The notes under the pieces were generated by a model. It saw nothing but the letters and a program-made list of their open reading frames with translations, was not told the origin of the DNA and did no database searches. A stretch of DNA of 64,000 nt. Source: Anabaena sp. UHCC 0204 (lineage in GTDB: Bacteria; Cyanobacteriota; Cyanobacteriia; Cyanobacteriales; Nostocaceae). Positions 10,035 to 18,074 of the stretch are shown here, in pieces (the stretch's first letter is position 1; every line of letters starts with the position of its first letter). The position numbers and the translations under genes are program-made. The stretch spans positions 62,001-126,000 of the forward strand of contig NZ_VIKW01000002.1 of the NCBI RefSeq assembly GCF_009711975.1, written 5' to 3'.

Positions 10035-10346
10035 TTAGGTGACAGTGTGAAAAACCTTTCATTGTCACAGCTATAATTAACGAATGTCGAATTATATAGG
10101 GGTAATTTCCCTGTGATTGTTTTCTGTGCATGAAAGCAACCGGAGGGAGATTACCCCTAAATTTTTTCATTCAGCAGCCGAAATTCTTGCACACCCCGCG
10201 AGGAAATTTGATAATATAGCAATTTTAAATCCTTCTGGAGAGAGAAGACGCGTGAAATAGTTATAAATATATACTTTTAATTTCCGTATTTTCTCATATC
10301 TGAATTTGGATTGCTATAGCTGCTGTTGATACAACGCACAAGAGAA
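10035..10346. other. Intergenic region after ho1
   Basis: It holds a short inverted repeat just after the ho1 stop codon (GTGACAGTG ... CATTGTCAC, about 10040-10067), then the long hairpin annotated separately at 10097-10159. AT-rich promoter-like sequence follows, leading into the small gene at 10347. I see no tRNA or coding signal. Confidence 0.5.
10097..10159 (+). ncRNA. Candidate structured RNA: long two-stem hairpin
   Basis: The outer arms 10097-10112 (TAGGGGTAATTTCCCT) and 10144-10159 (AGGGAGATTACCCCTA) pair over 16 positions, with a single T-G wobble on the + strand. After a 4 x 4 internal loop, TTGTTTTC pairs with GAAAGCAA over 8 positions (one wobble) around a 7-nt loop. AAATTTTTT follows immediately. 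Wobbles instead of mismatches on this strand suggest an RNA on the + strand. It may be a small RNA with its own terminator, an ho1 terminator or a MITE-like palindrome. Function is unknown. Confidence 0.45.
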
Positions 10347-10655
10347 ATGATGAGTTCCAAGAAGTTCCAGAAATTAGTAACACTTGCAAATGAACACGGG
10401 ATTAATTGCCAAGCAGTTCCAGAAGAGTGCTTGGTTGCATCTTTGCCTGGACATGACGATTTTTTATTAGCTTTTACTTGGTCTAGTACAGTTGAAGAAG
10501 AGCCATCAGAGTATGAATTAATAGCAATTAGCGTACAGGATATTACTAAAGAAAGAACAGTAGCAGCTTGGCAAATTCCTACTTATTTATTTAGCAACGT
10601 TTTAAGACAAGCACAGATGCTTGTAGCTGCTCATATAGATTTTATTAGGGAATAA
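10347..10655 (+). CDS. Small conserved-looking hypothetical protein
   Basis: Not recognised. A soluble acidic protein of about 102 residues without signal peptide or membrane segment. It begins MMSSKKFQKLVTLANEHGI and contains the acidic segment SSTVEEEPSEYELIAISV. Codon use is like its neighbours and the frame is clean. Two adjacent ATGs (10347, 10350) can start it; an upstream TTG at 10326 is less likely. It stands alone between ho1 and the fasciclin gene, so context gives no functional hint. Confidence 0.6.
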   Translation: MMSSKKFQKLVTLANEHGINCQAVPEECLVASLPGHDDFLLAFTWSSTVEEEPSEYELIAISVQDITKERTVAAWQIPTYLFSNVLRQAQMLVAAHIDFIRE

Positions 10656-10818
10656 ACCATAGCTTTTAGCTCAACTATTTGGTGAATAAAAAGTTACATT
10701 TTATCAACTCAACATTGTTATCAACAAATTGAGTTTAGGCACATATCTAAGGATAGATACAATCCAGCCTAAAAAAGTTTAGATTTGTCAGGAAATGTAA
10801 AGAAATTAGTGAGAAAAC

Positions 10819-11220
10819 ATGGCTGACATTGTTGATACCGCTGCAAACGCTGGCTCTTTTAACACCTTAGTTACTGCGGTTCAGGCTGCTGGGTTAGTTG
10901 ATACTCTCAAAGGTCCTGGACCATTTACAGTTTTTGCGCCTACTGATGAGGCATTTGCTAAACTTCCAGCAGGTACGCTAGATGCTTTACTGAATGATAT
11001 TCCCAAGCTCAAGAAAATCCTGACGTATCATGTTGTTTCAGGTAAGGTTCTCGCAGCAGATGTAGTTAAGCTCAAATCAGCTACTACTGTACAAGGTTCA
11101 GATGTAAAAATTGACGCTTCCAATGGTGTCAAGATCAATAATGCTAAGGTTGCAACACCAGATGTTGCTGCTGATAACGGTGTTATTCATGTTATTGATA
11201 CAGTCTTGATGCCTGCGTAA
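10819..11220 (+). CDS. Fasciclin (FAS1/beta-Ig-H3) domain protein
   Basis: A single FAS1 domain of 133 residues. The conserved H1 box ([17 protein letters not shown]) and H2 box ([12 protein letters not shown]) are both present, with the intervening YHVV motif. FAS1 domains usually mediate adhesion or cell-surface contacts, but this protein has no signal peptide or lipobox and starts directly with the domain ([14 protein letters not shown]). It may be cytoplasmic or exported by another route. The domain call is firm; the role is unknown. Confidence 0.92.
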   Translation: MADIVDTAANAGSFNTLVTAVQAAGLVDTLKGPGPFTVFAPTDEAFAKLPAGTLDALLNDIPKLKKILTYHVVSGKVLAADVVKLKSATTVQGSDVKIDASNGVKINNAKVATPDVAADNGVIHVIDTVLMPA

Positions 11221-11331
11221 GCAAGTCTTTAGATAGAGAACACATTTATGGGGCAGTGATTAACTATAGTCGCTGCCCTATAATAGTATTAAGCTTTTTG
11301 AGAATGAAAAATTACAAAGAATTATAATTTT

Positions 11332-11511
11332 ATGACTAAAGCAGAATTTACTATTTCCACCCATACTGTTACAGATGCTATCAAACAAGAAAAAGCTCCT
11401 AAATTTGATTGGCAGGAATTAAGAAAAAGAAGAGAAGAATTAAGTGATACTCATCCTTTAACAACAGAAGAAATTTGTGAACTTGTGCGAGAAGTTCGCC
11501 AACTTTCTTGA
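11332..11511 (+). CDS. Small hypothetical protein (59 aa)
   Basis: A clean short frame begins MTKAEFTISTHTVTDAIKQE and ends ICELVREVRQLS. It is highly charged, with a predicted helix rich in Arg and Glu (about residues 28-38), a composition seen in small antitoxin-like proteins. No toxin-like partner follows on this strand. It lies next to a decayed toxin-antitoxin pair on the opposite strand. Function is not recognised; the antitoxin idea is only suggestive. Confidence 0.45.
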   Translation: MTKAEFTISTHTVTDAIKQEKAPKFDWQELRKRREELSDTHPLTTEEICELVREVRQLS

Positions 11512-11538
11512 AATCAGAGATACAGATAATATTGTTAT

Positions 11539-11667
11539 TTATTCTCCCACCAATGCCAGTGCTTGATTGATAACTTTCTGAGATAGATACATTTCAGATG
11601 TCAAAAAAATCAAGGGTGAGGTATTAATTGCTGGTTTGATAGCTTCACTCAGTAATTGTTCAACCAC
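11539..11667 (-). pseudogene. Remnant of DUF3368 (PIN-fold toxin-like) gene
   Basis: A 42-codon frame starts with a GTG that overlaps the antitoxin stop codon. It holds an N-terminal PIN-like piece (AINTSPLIFLT, with the NTSPL motif of DUF3368) joined in frame to a family-like C-terminal end (YLSQKVINQALALVGE). DUF3368 proteins are usually about 150 residues or more, so an internal deletion has removed the catalytic core. The overlapping order antitoxin-then-toxin is the usual one for UPF0175/DUF3368 pairs. The toxin should be inactive. Confidence 0.65.
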
Positions 11668-11911
11668 GATTTAACTCTTGTTGTAAATCATCAAAGTCTA
11701 CAGAAAACACATCTATTTCTTCACGGGTAAGGGCTGCAATAAAATCACGGCGGTTTAATCCAGCTATCTGTGCGGCTTTTTCTTGAGAGATTTCATTTTT
11801 TTGATACCAATATATAGCTGCTGCTAGGCGCATATCGCGCACAAAATCATTTGGAGAAAGACGACGAGCAGAAAATACTTCTGGGGGTAAGTCTAGGTTT
11901 ACTTGAGTCAT
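11660..11911 (-). CDS. UPF0175 family antitoxin-like protein
   Basis: 83 residues with the UPF0175 pattern: a strand-forming N-terminus (MTQVNLDLPPEVF) and then a helix-turn-helix-like region with RLAAAIYWYQKNEISQEKAAQIAGLNRRDFI. Such proteins are usually the antitoxin partner of a DUF3368 PIN-domain protein. Here the overlapping downstream toxin survives only as a remnant, so this appears to be an orphan antitoxin. The ATG start gives the family length. Confidence 0.8.
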   Translation of the reverse strand: MTQVNLDLPPEVFSARRLSPNDFVRDMRLAAAIYWYQKNEISQEKAAQIAGLNRRDFIAALTREEIDVFSVDFDDLQQELNRG

Positions 11912-12013
11912 AAAAATATGAGTTACAGTCTATTTATAGATAGTATCAAATTTTTCTCCAGAAAATAAATCACAAGAAAAAAATTAAAAAGTAAATCAGG
12001 CGAAAATGATGTA

Positions 12014-12304
12014 CTAACTAACAGCAAAGTTTGTATATTGTCTGATTTTAGGATGACGAAAACCAAGTACAATATCCTGTGTAGGAACACCTGCTGCTAT
12101 AAAATCATTAGCAATACCTTCTTCTGTATCATCATATTGAATCCAAATTTTATTATCAATTAAATCTACATGAATAGGTGTGGTATGTAGATATTGATCA
12201 TCATTCCAACCAATATCTAACACTAGATAACGTCCATGTTCATCATCAAATAAAACTTGGGAGTTATAACCATCAGGTATAGAAGCGCGATATTCTGCGG
12301 TTAG
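12014..12304 (-). pseudogene. 5'-truncated xisI
   Basis: The reading frame matches XisI from near the end of the first helix (LTAEYRASIPDGYNSQVLF) to the conserved end DIVLGFRHPKIRQYTNFAVS. A stop codon lies directly before the similarity (12305-12307), and the usual start segment (MDKL..YQ..I..IL) is missing. A palindromic element begins about 20 nt further. A GTG at 12223 could still give a 69-residue C-terminal product. No xisH is adjacent. XisI homology is clear; whether any product is made is uncertain. Confidence 0.75.
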
Positions 12305-12327
12305 TTAAAAAAAATCCGTTCATAATT

Positions 12328-12418
12328 CAATACTATTGCCAAAACCCTGAAACCCTATTGATATCGTCACGATTTGATTGGGTTTCAGACCTATTTAGGA
12401 AAATTGGCAATAGTATTG
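12328..12418. repeat. Palindromic MITE-like element
   Basis: Terminal arms CAATACTATTGCCAA (12328-12342) and TTGGCAATAGTATTG (12404-12418) are perfect 15-bp inverted repeats. Inside them CTGAAACCC and GGGTTTCAG form a second inverted pair. The element sits directly at the truncation point of the xisI remnant. I see no transposase. The weak frame at 12358-12558 that starts in it does not resemble a known protein. Confidence 0.6.
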
Positions 12419-12550
12419 TAATTCCAATAGGATTGCTATATAATAAAAGTAAAGAGCTAAAACCCTTGCGAGTAGGAGATTTGCTATCCCTCTTTCGTCA
12501 CTTTCGGAAAGGCGAAATTTCAACTCTTTATTTAAAAAAGCTTTTGGCGA

Positions 12551-12593
12551 TTTATTAATAACAAAATGGTTGAAATATTTTGTTATTAATAAA
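12551..12593. terminator. Perfect 17-bp AT-rich inverted repeat
   Basis: Arms 12551-12567 and 12577-12593 (ATTTTGTTATTAATAAA and its complement) are perfectly complementary over 17 bp with a 9-nt loop. It lies 33 nt past the stop codon of the PEP-CTERM gene and may terminate transcription, or may be the far end of the MITE-like element beginning at 12328. Confidence 0.5.
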
Positions 12594-12625
12594 ATGTTAA
12601 AAGCCTGAGCATGAGAATTGGATGC

Positions 12626-13351
12626 TTACACCTTTTCTTTTTGTTTATGCTTCAGGGAAGTTGCACCCAAAGCACCAAAAGCTAACAAGCCCAACATGGA
12701 AGCAGGTTCAGGAACACTTTGAGGACTATTAACTGCTCCTACTCCTACTCCGAAACTAACTCCATCAAGAAAATTACCAACTGATGCATTACCAGAACCA
12801 GTGGAAATTGCTGAATAAGCAAAACGTAGATTATTACCCAGGGTTATAATGGGAGCTTCACCTGCATTGGTATTTTGTACCCATGCTGCTGTGGTAGCAG
12901 AGTAGTTTTTGGTGAACAAGCTAGTATCATCTGAACTACCAAATATGTTGTCTAGTCCCAAGTCAGTAATAGTTAGGTTCATAACGTCAGTACCGACTCT
13001 GGCTCGATGGAAAAATTCAAATCCAACCTCCAACCCAGAAGCAATACCACTGACAACCTGAGACAGGGTAGAAGCACTATTAGCATTTAACTCAGCAAAT
13101 TGAGTTCCTTCAGCAGCAGACACTCCGTTAAAACCTGTTCCCCAAATCTCAATTTTATTTTGAGAGTCAGTTGTCTCCCATCCAAGAACATCACTTTCAT
13201 TTCTAAAAGAAAAGGTTCCAGGTTGTTGATAAGGAGTACCAGGAGTCTCAAATCCACCATTAATGAGGCCAGATGCTTGTGCTGATTTAACATCAGCAAT
13301 CGAGGCGAAGGTGATAAGGGTTAAAGCAGCGACTGAAAATTTTAGAAACAT
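12626..13351 (-). CDS. PEP-CTERM exported protein
   Basis: Secreted protein of 241 residues. It has a signal peptide (MFLKFSVAALTLITFASI, cleavage probably after AQA near residue 27). The C-terminal sorting tail is VPEPASMLGLLAFGALGAT followed by a basic end (KHKQKEKV). Such tails direct proteins to an exosortase system and are common in cyanobacterial extracellular matrix proteins. The middle region starts GLINGGFETPG, the opening of many exported beta-sandwich domains. The ligand is unknown. The gene is isolated, with a strong inverted repeat after it. Confidence 0.88.
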   Translation of the reverse strand: MFLKFSVAALTLITFASIADVKSAQASGLINGGFETPGTPYQQPGTFSFRNESDVLGWETTDSQNKIEIWGTGFNGVSAAEGTQFAELNANSASTLSQVVSGIASGLEVGFEFFHRARVGTDVMNLTITDLGLDNIFGSSDDTSLFTKNYSATTAAWVQNTNAGEAPIITLGNNLRFAYSAISTGSGNASVGNFLDGVSFGVGVGAVNSPQSVPEPASMLGLLAFGALGATSLKHKQKEKV

Positions 13352-14113
13352 AGTAGTTAGTTAATTGTTCGGTGTTGAATGTCCTTATAAATTACACTAT
13401 TACTGAAATATCCGAAATAGAATATGTTTGACTTTACACAATCTTTAAAAAACTACCCACTTTTATGAAATACTATTAAAGTATGATTTAATGTTCTTAT
13501 TCATAGCATCACACTAAATAGATGGTCGTAATTAAATATAAAATAGAACGGCTATTCAATTAACGTGCTATACCAGCCCCTCTATGTATAATTCTCAACC
13601 CAGAAGAAGAATTGACCTTATAATGAACTGCACCATGCTGGATGTGTTCGTAAACGAACCCTTTACCGAGCGCAGATGTGGCGATGAAATGCAAAAGGTT
13701 GAAAAGTAGCAGTAATTGCCAAGATATTTGAGTGTCACCAACATACAGTTATAGTTATTTACCATTGAACAGGTAAACAAATTTCCAATCGTTTTGGTAA
13801 TTTCTTAGCAAGGGTTCTTGTACCTCATAACACCGGGAAGTGCTGTAAATTATTGTGTCATAGAAAATATTTAAAAAACTAGTTAACTTAACGCCAAAGG
13901 TTCTTCAATACCTAATATGAAAAATCTCAGGAAACTTACTATGTATAGGAAATAAACCATAATATTGTCTCTTCCCCCTGTTTCCTCTTACCCAATTGGG
14001 AATTTAAGTAGGTAGATGCTAATCAACCCAACTATGTAACGAACTGTAAATTACCCAAAACTCTTGGGATTGCTGCGTTCCACTCCGTTCCACTCGCAAT
14101 GACATAGTTATAA
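13352..14113. other. Long intergenic decay zone
   Basis: Some 760 nt without a convincing gene. It includes a 28-codon frame at 13623-13709 whose translation (CTMLDVFVNEPFTERR) faintly resembles the start of PhzF-family proteins. A dispersed repeat at about 14064-14110 contains GGGATTGCTGCGTTCC and CGCAATGACATAG. The latter family also occurs at about 41773-41873. The rest is AT-rich and featureless. Confidence 0.5.
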
Positions 14114-14392
14114 GTTTTCCCACCTACCTACTTAGCACGATTCAACACACCCAAAGGTAGAGAAAATAAAGAAGCTAATTTTCTCATTTGTTATAACGGT
14201 AAATGGGGAGTTTTAGAAGTTGATGGACTATTTCACACCGCAGAACGCAGAGTTGAAGAACAAGAAAGAGAACGCATTTTCAAAAAAAACGGTATCAAAG
14301 TTGTAGAAAGATTTGATTCTGAAAGATGTTATAACAATCCTGATCAAGTCATACAGGAATTTTTCAAGATGATAGAAATTGGATATTCTTAA
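14114..14392 (+). pseudogene. C-terminal fragment of a nuclease-like hypothetical gene
   Basis: The frame is open from 14114 and becomes protein-like at about 14141, with ENKEANFLICYNGKWGVLEV, DGLFHTAERRVEEQERERI and RFDSERCYNNPDQVIQEFF, ending at TAA 14390-14392. There is no proper start codon. The pattern (VLEVDG, then a charged helix, GIKVVERF, and CYNNPDQVIQEF) resembles the end of PD-(D/E)XK or DUF559-type endonuclease-like proteins. The upstream part is lost and a dispersed repeat abuts it. Family placement is tentative; that it is a gene fragment is likely. Confidence 0.55.
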
Positions 14393-14534
14393 AACTTCCT
14401 TCCTTTCTTCTTTCTTCCTATCCCTTCGGGACGCTTCGCGAACGTGTACTTCGTCCCTTCGTGGTTCATTTACTCCATATTCTTCCATCACAACGGAAAT
14501 AGTGTAAAATTGAATTCAAAACCACACACAAAAC

Positions 14535-15596
14535 ATGGCCACAAAAATCCCCGTTACCGTCATCACAGGCTTCTTAGGAAGCGGTAAAACCAGCATTATC
14601 CGTCACCTCCTCCAAAACAACCAAGGACGACGCATAGCAGTATTAGTCAACGAATTTGGCGAACTGGGGATAGATGGAGAATTATTGAAATCCTGCCAAA
14701 TTTGCCCCGAAGATGAAACAGAAGCAAATCAAGAAACCCAAAATAATAACAATATATTTGAACTGACAAATGGCTGTTTATGCTGCACGGTTCAAGAAGA
14801 ATTTTATCCCACAATGCGGGAATTAATTAAACGCCGAGATAGTATTGATTATATTATCATTGAAACCTCTGGTTTAGCATTACCAAAACCCTTAATTAAA
14901 GCCTTTCGTTGGCAAGAAATCCGCAATGCTGCTACAGTAGATGCAGTGATTACAGTTGTAGATTGTGCCGCAGTTGCAGCGGGAACATTTGCTAGTGATT
15001 TAGAAGCGATCGCTGCCCAACGACAAGAAGATGATAGTCTAGAACATGAAACACCATTACAAGAATTGTTTGAAGATCAACTTGCTTGTGCTGATTTAGT
15101 GATTTTGAATAAAACTGATTTAGTTGATGATGAAACTCAAGCCAAAGTCCTAGAAATAGTCAAGCATGAATTACCTAGAGTTGTGAAAATTGTCGAAAGC
15201 GATTATGGTAAACTAGACCCATCTATCTTATTAGGATTTGCAGCCGCAGTTGAAGATAATTTAGATGATCGTCCTAGTCATCATGACACAGAAGAAGACC
15301 ATGATCATGATGATGAAATTAACTCAACTCATGTAATTTTAGACCGGACATTTGACCCAGAAAAGCTACAAGCAAGATTAGAAAAATTGGCACAAGAACA
15401 AGAAATTTACCGAATTAAAGGTTTTGTGGCTGTTGAGAATAAACTCATGCGGTTAGTTATGCAAGGTGTAGGAAATAGGTTTGATAAATTTTATGATCGT
15501 CCTTGGAAAGTAGAAGAAACAAAACAAACCAGTTTAGTTTTTATCGGTCGTAATTTACAATCTTCAGAAATAGAATCTCAATTAGTATCTTTGTAA
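14535..15596 (+). CDS. CobW/COG0523 GTP-binding metallochaperone-like protein
   Basis: G3E GTPase of 353 residues, likely to deliver a metal (zinc or cobalt) to a client enzyme. The Walker A motif is GFLGSGKTS (about residues 11-19). The metal-binding CxCC motif is GCLCCTV (about 79-85), and the G-protein motif is NKTDLVD. A His/Asp-rich stretch (SHHDTEEDHDHDD) lies before the CobW C-terminal domain. The stop codon is 1 nt from the ABA4-like gene, so the two are probably cotranscribed. I see no clear Zur-like operator upstream, so the metal remains undetermined. Confidence 0.9.
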   Translation: MATKIPVTVITGFLGSGKTSIIRHLLQNNQGRRIAVLVNEFGELGIDGELLKSCQICPEDETEANQETQNNNNIFELTNGCLCCTVQEEFYPTMRELIKRRDSIDYIIIETSGLALPKPLIKAFRWQEIRNAATVDAVITVVDCAAVAAGTFASDLEAIAAQRQEDDSLEHETPLQELFEDQLACADLVILNKTDLVDDETQAKVLEIVKHELPRVVKIVESDYGKLDPSILLGFAAAVEDNLDDRPSHHDTEEDHDHDDEINSTHVILDRTFDPEKLQARLEKLAQEQEIYRIKGFVAVENKLMRLVMQGVGNRFDKFYDRPWKVEETKQTSLVFIGRNLQSSEIESQLVSL

Positions 15597-15597
15597 T

Positions 15598-16059
15598 ATG
15601 AATATCACAGATTTATTTAACGTTGCCAATCTTTTTGTTTTGCCTTTTTGGGCTTTGATGATTTTATTACCTAACTGGAATGTCACCCGCAAGGTAATGG
15701 AATCTTATCTACCTTTTGTGGTTTTAGCTGCTGCTTATGTGTATTTATTTGTCATTAGCATTACCCCAGAAAATGCCGCTGCTTTATCAAATCCTCAATT
15801 AGCAGATATAGCCAAGTTTTTTAGTAATGAAACTGCTGCTGCTACAGGTTGGATTCATTTTTTGGTAATGGATTTATTTGTCGGTAGATGGATTTATTGG
15901 GAAGGACAAAAAACCAATATTTGGACAATTCACTCTTTAGCTTTGTGTCTGTTTGCTGGTCCAATGGGTGTACTTTCTCATATTTTCACATCTTGGATTA
16001 CTAAAGCTTTTTCTAAAAGTTCTGAAGGTGTGACAGTAGAAGAAAAAGTTGGGGTTTAG
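15598..16059 (+). CDS. ABA4-like (DUF4281) membrane protein
   Basis: 153 residues with four hydrophobic segments (about 6-28, 36-56, 82-101 and 107-131). It has the family features FVLPFWALMILLPNW and the central WIHFLVMDLFVGRWIYWEG. Plant ABA4 is needed for neoxanthin formation; the function of bacterial members is unproven, but a carotenoid or membrane role is often assumed. It directly follows the CobW gene with no gap, so the pair is probably one transcript. Confidence 0.85.
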   Translation: MNITDLFNVANLFVLPFWALMILLPNWNVTRKVMESYLPFVVLAAAYVYLFVISITPENAAALSNPQLADIAKFFSNETAAATGWIHFLVMDLFVGRWIYWEGQKTNIWTIHSLALCLFAGPMGVLSHIFTSWITKAFSKSSEGVTVEEKVGV

Positions 16060-16100
16060 TTAAATTCATGTAGGGGTTTAGCAATGCGCTTTACCCTTAT

Positions 16101-16436
16101 TTAACTTACAGCATATTCTGTATAAGGACGAATTTCCAAAGGATGAAAACCTAAAACAATTTGATCTTTAGGAATACCAGCATTAACTAAATCAGTTGCA
16201 ATTCCATCTTCTGTTCCATCTCTTTGAATCCAAATTTTACTATTAATAATTTGGATATGCACAATACAAGCATGAACTCTTACATTTTTTTCCCAGCCCG
16301 AAGTTATTAATAAATAATCTTTATCGTCTTTACTAATAATTAATTCTGTTTTCAATTCTCTATAGTGATAAGGAATTGCAGCATATTCACTTAATACTTC
16401 TTGAATAATTTGTTGATATTCATTTAGTCTATCCAT
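16101..16436 (-). CDS. xisI: XisI family protein
   Basis: 111 residues starting MDRLNEYQQIIQEVLSEYAA and ending DQIVLGFHPLEIRPYTEYAVS, full length for the family. XisI was described as a factor controlling excision of the Anabaena fdxN element, but most homologues lie outside such elements and their role is unknown. The gene overlaps the end of xisH by 13 nt, the usual xisH-xisI order, so the two are translated together. No site-specific recombinase is nearby. Confidence 0.93.
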   Translation of the reverse strand: MDRLNEYQQIIQEVLSEYAAIPYHYRELKTELIISKDDKDYLLITSGWEKNVRVHACIVHIQIINSKIWIQRDGTEDGIATDLVNAGIPKDQIVLGFHPLEIRPYTEYAVS

Positions 16437-16840
16437 TGAATAATCTCCTGTTGATTGGGATCAAAAATAAGTAAGTGGATTTTATGTTTTTTCAAAACTA
16501 ACGTACCAATAGGTTCAGAAAAAATTTCTTTATATGTTGATTCACGAATAGCTAGATATAATAAATATTCGTTTGCACTTTCTTCCAAAATGTCTGTATA
16601 TAAAAGATATTGTCCTAGTGCATTTTGTAAATCAGCGATTGCAGATGGACTAATAAAACTTTTAATCTCTACAATAATTTTCTGTTCTGCTTTTTCAGCA
16701 GCTAGTAATTTTTTTGCCCCTAAATCAACGAATAATTCTCGTAAACCCCACTTTAGTTTAAAGGGATCATCAGTAATTTTCCATCCGTCTTTTTCTAAAG
16801 CTGCTTTAACTGTATTATGATAAATATCTTTGGCTGGCAT
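16424..16840 (-). CDS. xisH: XisH family protein
   Basis: 138 residues. The N-terminus MPAKDIYHNTVKAALEKDGW is the family signature. A PD-(D/E)XK nuclease-like core is visible as LFVDLGAKKLLAAEK followed by IIVEIKSF (E-x-K). Endonuclease activity is an inference from the fold. It overlaps and precedes xisI. It is the only intact xisH in the window, although three other XisI-type sequences occur. Confidence 0.93.
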   Translation of the reverse strand: MPAKDIYHNTVKAALEKDGWKITDDPFKLKWGLRELFVDLGAKKLLAAEKAEQKIIVEIKSFISPSAIADLQNALGQYLLYTDILEESANEYLLYLAIRESTYKEIFSEPIGTLVLKKHKIHLLIFDPNQQEIIQWID

Positions 16841-16923
16841 TTCTAGTTAATCTTAAATTCAATCTCTAGGGTTAATACCCATTATAAATGTAGGGTGGTT
16901 TAGTTCACCCTACGTAATTAATA

Positions 16924-17142
16924 TTAAGCTGCTACAGATTCTCTATAGTGGGCATCTAACCAACAGCGTGGTAGTTTTTCCCCAGAAGGAAATACTATTT
17001 CTTCTTTTTGATAGATATCCGTTTCCTGTTCTTCTTGTCCTTCTTGATCTTGGCCGTGGACAATCTCACTATTGGGATCAAATAGTTCTTGAATATCAAC
17101 TATTTTCACCAAATCCTGGCTATTTTTGATTTGTAAAAACAT
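16924..17142 (-). CDS. Small hypothetical protein (72 aa)
   Basis: Acidic protein, MFLQIKNSQDLVKIVDIQEL at the N-terminus, a Gln/Glu-rich middle (HGQDQEGQEEQETDIYQKEE) and a conserved-looking end (FPSGEKLPRCWLDAHYRES). It has a plausible AT-rich leader with GGAG-like sequence upstream. The C-terminal motif suggests a real, conserved cyanobacterial protein, but no function is recognised. Confidence 0.55.
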   Translation of the reverse strand: MFLQIKNSQDLVKIVDIQELFDPNSEIVHGQDQEGQEEQETDIYQKEEIVFPSGEKLPRCWLDAHYRESVAA

Positions 17143-17199
17143 ATTGATAACCCTCCATTATTTAAATGTGTAAATTTACTAATGGGAAGAGAAAAAATA

Positions 17200-17508
17200 T
17201 TAAATTTCTCGTTGATATTTTTCGACAATATCTACTAAAGTAACTTGGCATTGCAAGGGTAATAAATCAATTAAATATATTTCCTTTCTTCCACCGCCAA
17301 TTTTTACAGGAATAGATTCTAAAGCTGCAATAACTTTGTCTTCACTAATACCCTTAGCAGTAATTAAAGGATACAATTTTTCAGCAACAGTAGTATGCAA
17401 TTTAGCATCAGATAGATAAAGATGCCATTTCGCAATATCTATATAAACACTTTCACCGATTTCTGCTGCTAGGGCTTCTAATAATTCTGTGGTACTAGTA
17501 TTAGCCAT
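17200..17508 (-). CDS. DUF3181 family protein
   Basis: 102 residues from the ATG at 17508 (MANTSTTELLEALAAEIGES). The family is cyanobacterial, with the core VYIDIAKWHLYLSDAKLHTT and the C-terminal segment GGGRKEIYLIDLLP. The open frame continues upstream for 40 codons, but that part translates a dispersed repeat (GYAQGKSQITNYQ) and is not part of the protein. Function is unknown. It appears soluble and monocistronic. Confidence 0.82.
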   Translation of the reverse strand: MANTSTTELLEALAAEIGESVYIDIAKWHLYLSDAKLHTTVAEKLYPLITAKGISEDKVIAALESIPVKIGGGRKEIYLIDLLPLQCQVTLVDIVEKYQREI

Positions 17509-17686
17509 AGGTATAATCTCTTGGTAATTGGTAATTTGTGACTTGCCCTGAGCGTAGCCGAAGGGTTGGTAATTGGGGAAGAGATAAAATTCTGATTCCC
17601 CGTTCCCTTTCTTTATATTATCGCGCAATTAGCTAGGCTTGATCTACCACTATAGGTTACAATACCCTAGCTTGATTCTTCCTTCT

Positions 17687-17944
17687 TTAGGTAGATTTTG
17701 GTGGCGTTGGGTTGTAATTAGCGATCGCACCAATGTAAATTAGATGCAGTAATAATACTCCCACCCAACCAATTGTTACTCCGGGTAGCCATTCCCAGGT
17801 GGTATTTTTCAAAATGTGGAAAAACCACAACCCGGAATTGACAGTTGCACAAATACCGACATGAACAGCGAAATTCATGCGATCATCTAGTTTACGGAAA
17901 TCTGGATCTTTGCGATCTGGTTTGCGAGGCCAACGAGGAGGCAT
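17687..17944 (-). CDS. 2TM domain-containing protein
   Basis: 85 residues from the ATG at 17944 (MPPRWPRKPDRKDPDFRKLD). A basic, charged N-terminus is followed by two hydrophobic helices (about 27-45 and 53-75). The pattern DRMNFAVHVGICATVNSGLW matches the 2TM domain family, in which an N-terminal amphipathic stretch precedes two membrane helices. The frame extends 11 codons further upstream, without family similarity. Function is unknown. Confidence 0.75.
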   Translation of the reverse strand: MPPRWPRKPDRKDPDFRKLDDRMNFAVHVGICATVNSGLWFFHILKNTTWEWLPGVTIGWVGVLLLHLIYIGAIANYNPTPPKST

Positions 17945-18074
17945 AAATATAAATGTTCGAGACAGAAGTAAATACACCTATCTATTTTAAGGTGTTTGGG
18001 GTTTACTTGCTCAAATACACCGATCTGGGGATGAGATCATCTTGATGGCGTTCCCCAGATGGTACTATAGGCTA

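Noticed and set aside
10819-11220. Secreted adhesin role for the fasciclin protein
   Set aside because: No signal peptide, lipobox or membrane anchor is present, so export cannot be supported from the sequence.
12358-12558. 66-codon open frame on the + strand
   Set aside because: It starts inside the palindromic element and ends in the 17-bp inverted repeat; the product resembles nothing and has no ribosome-binding site.
13595-13780. 61-codon minus-strand frame in the 13.4-14.1 kb gap
   Set aside because: No protein-like pattern or start signal; the only hint of coding there is the short PhzF-like stub on the other strand.
14228-14491. 87-codon minus-strand frame
   Set aside because: It is antisense to the nuclease-like fragment and runs through a dispersed repeat, with a highly biased Arg/Glu composition.
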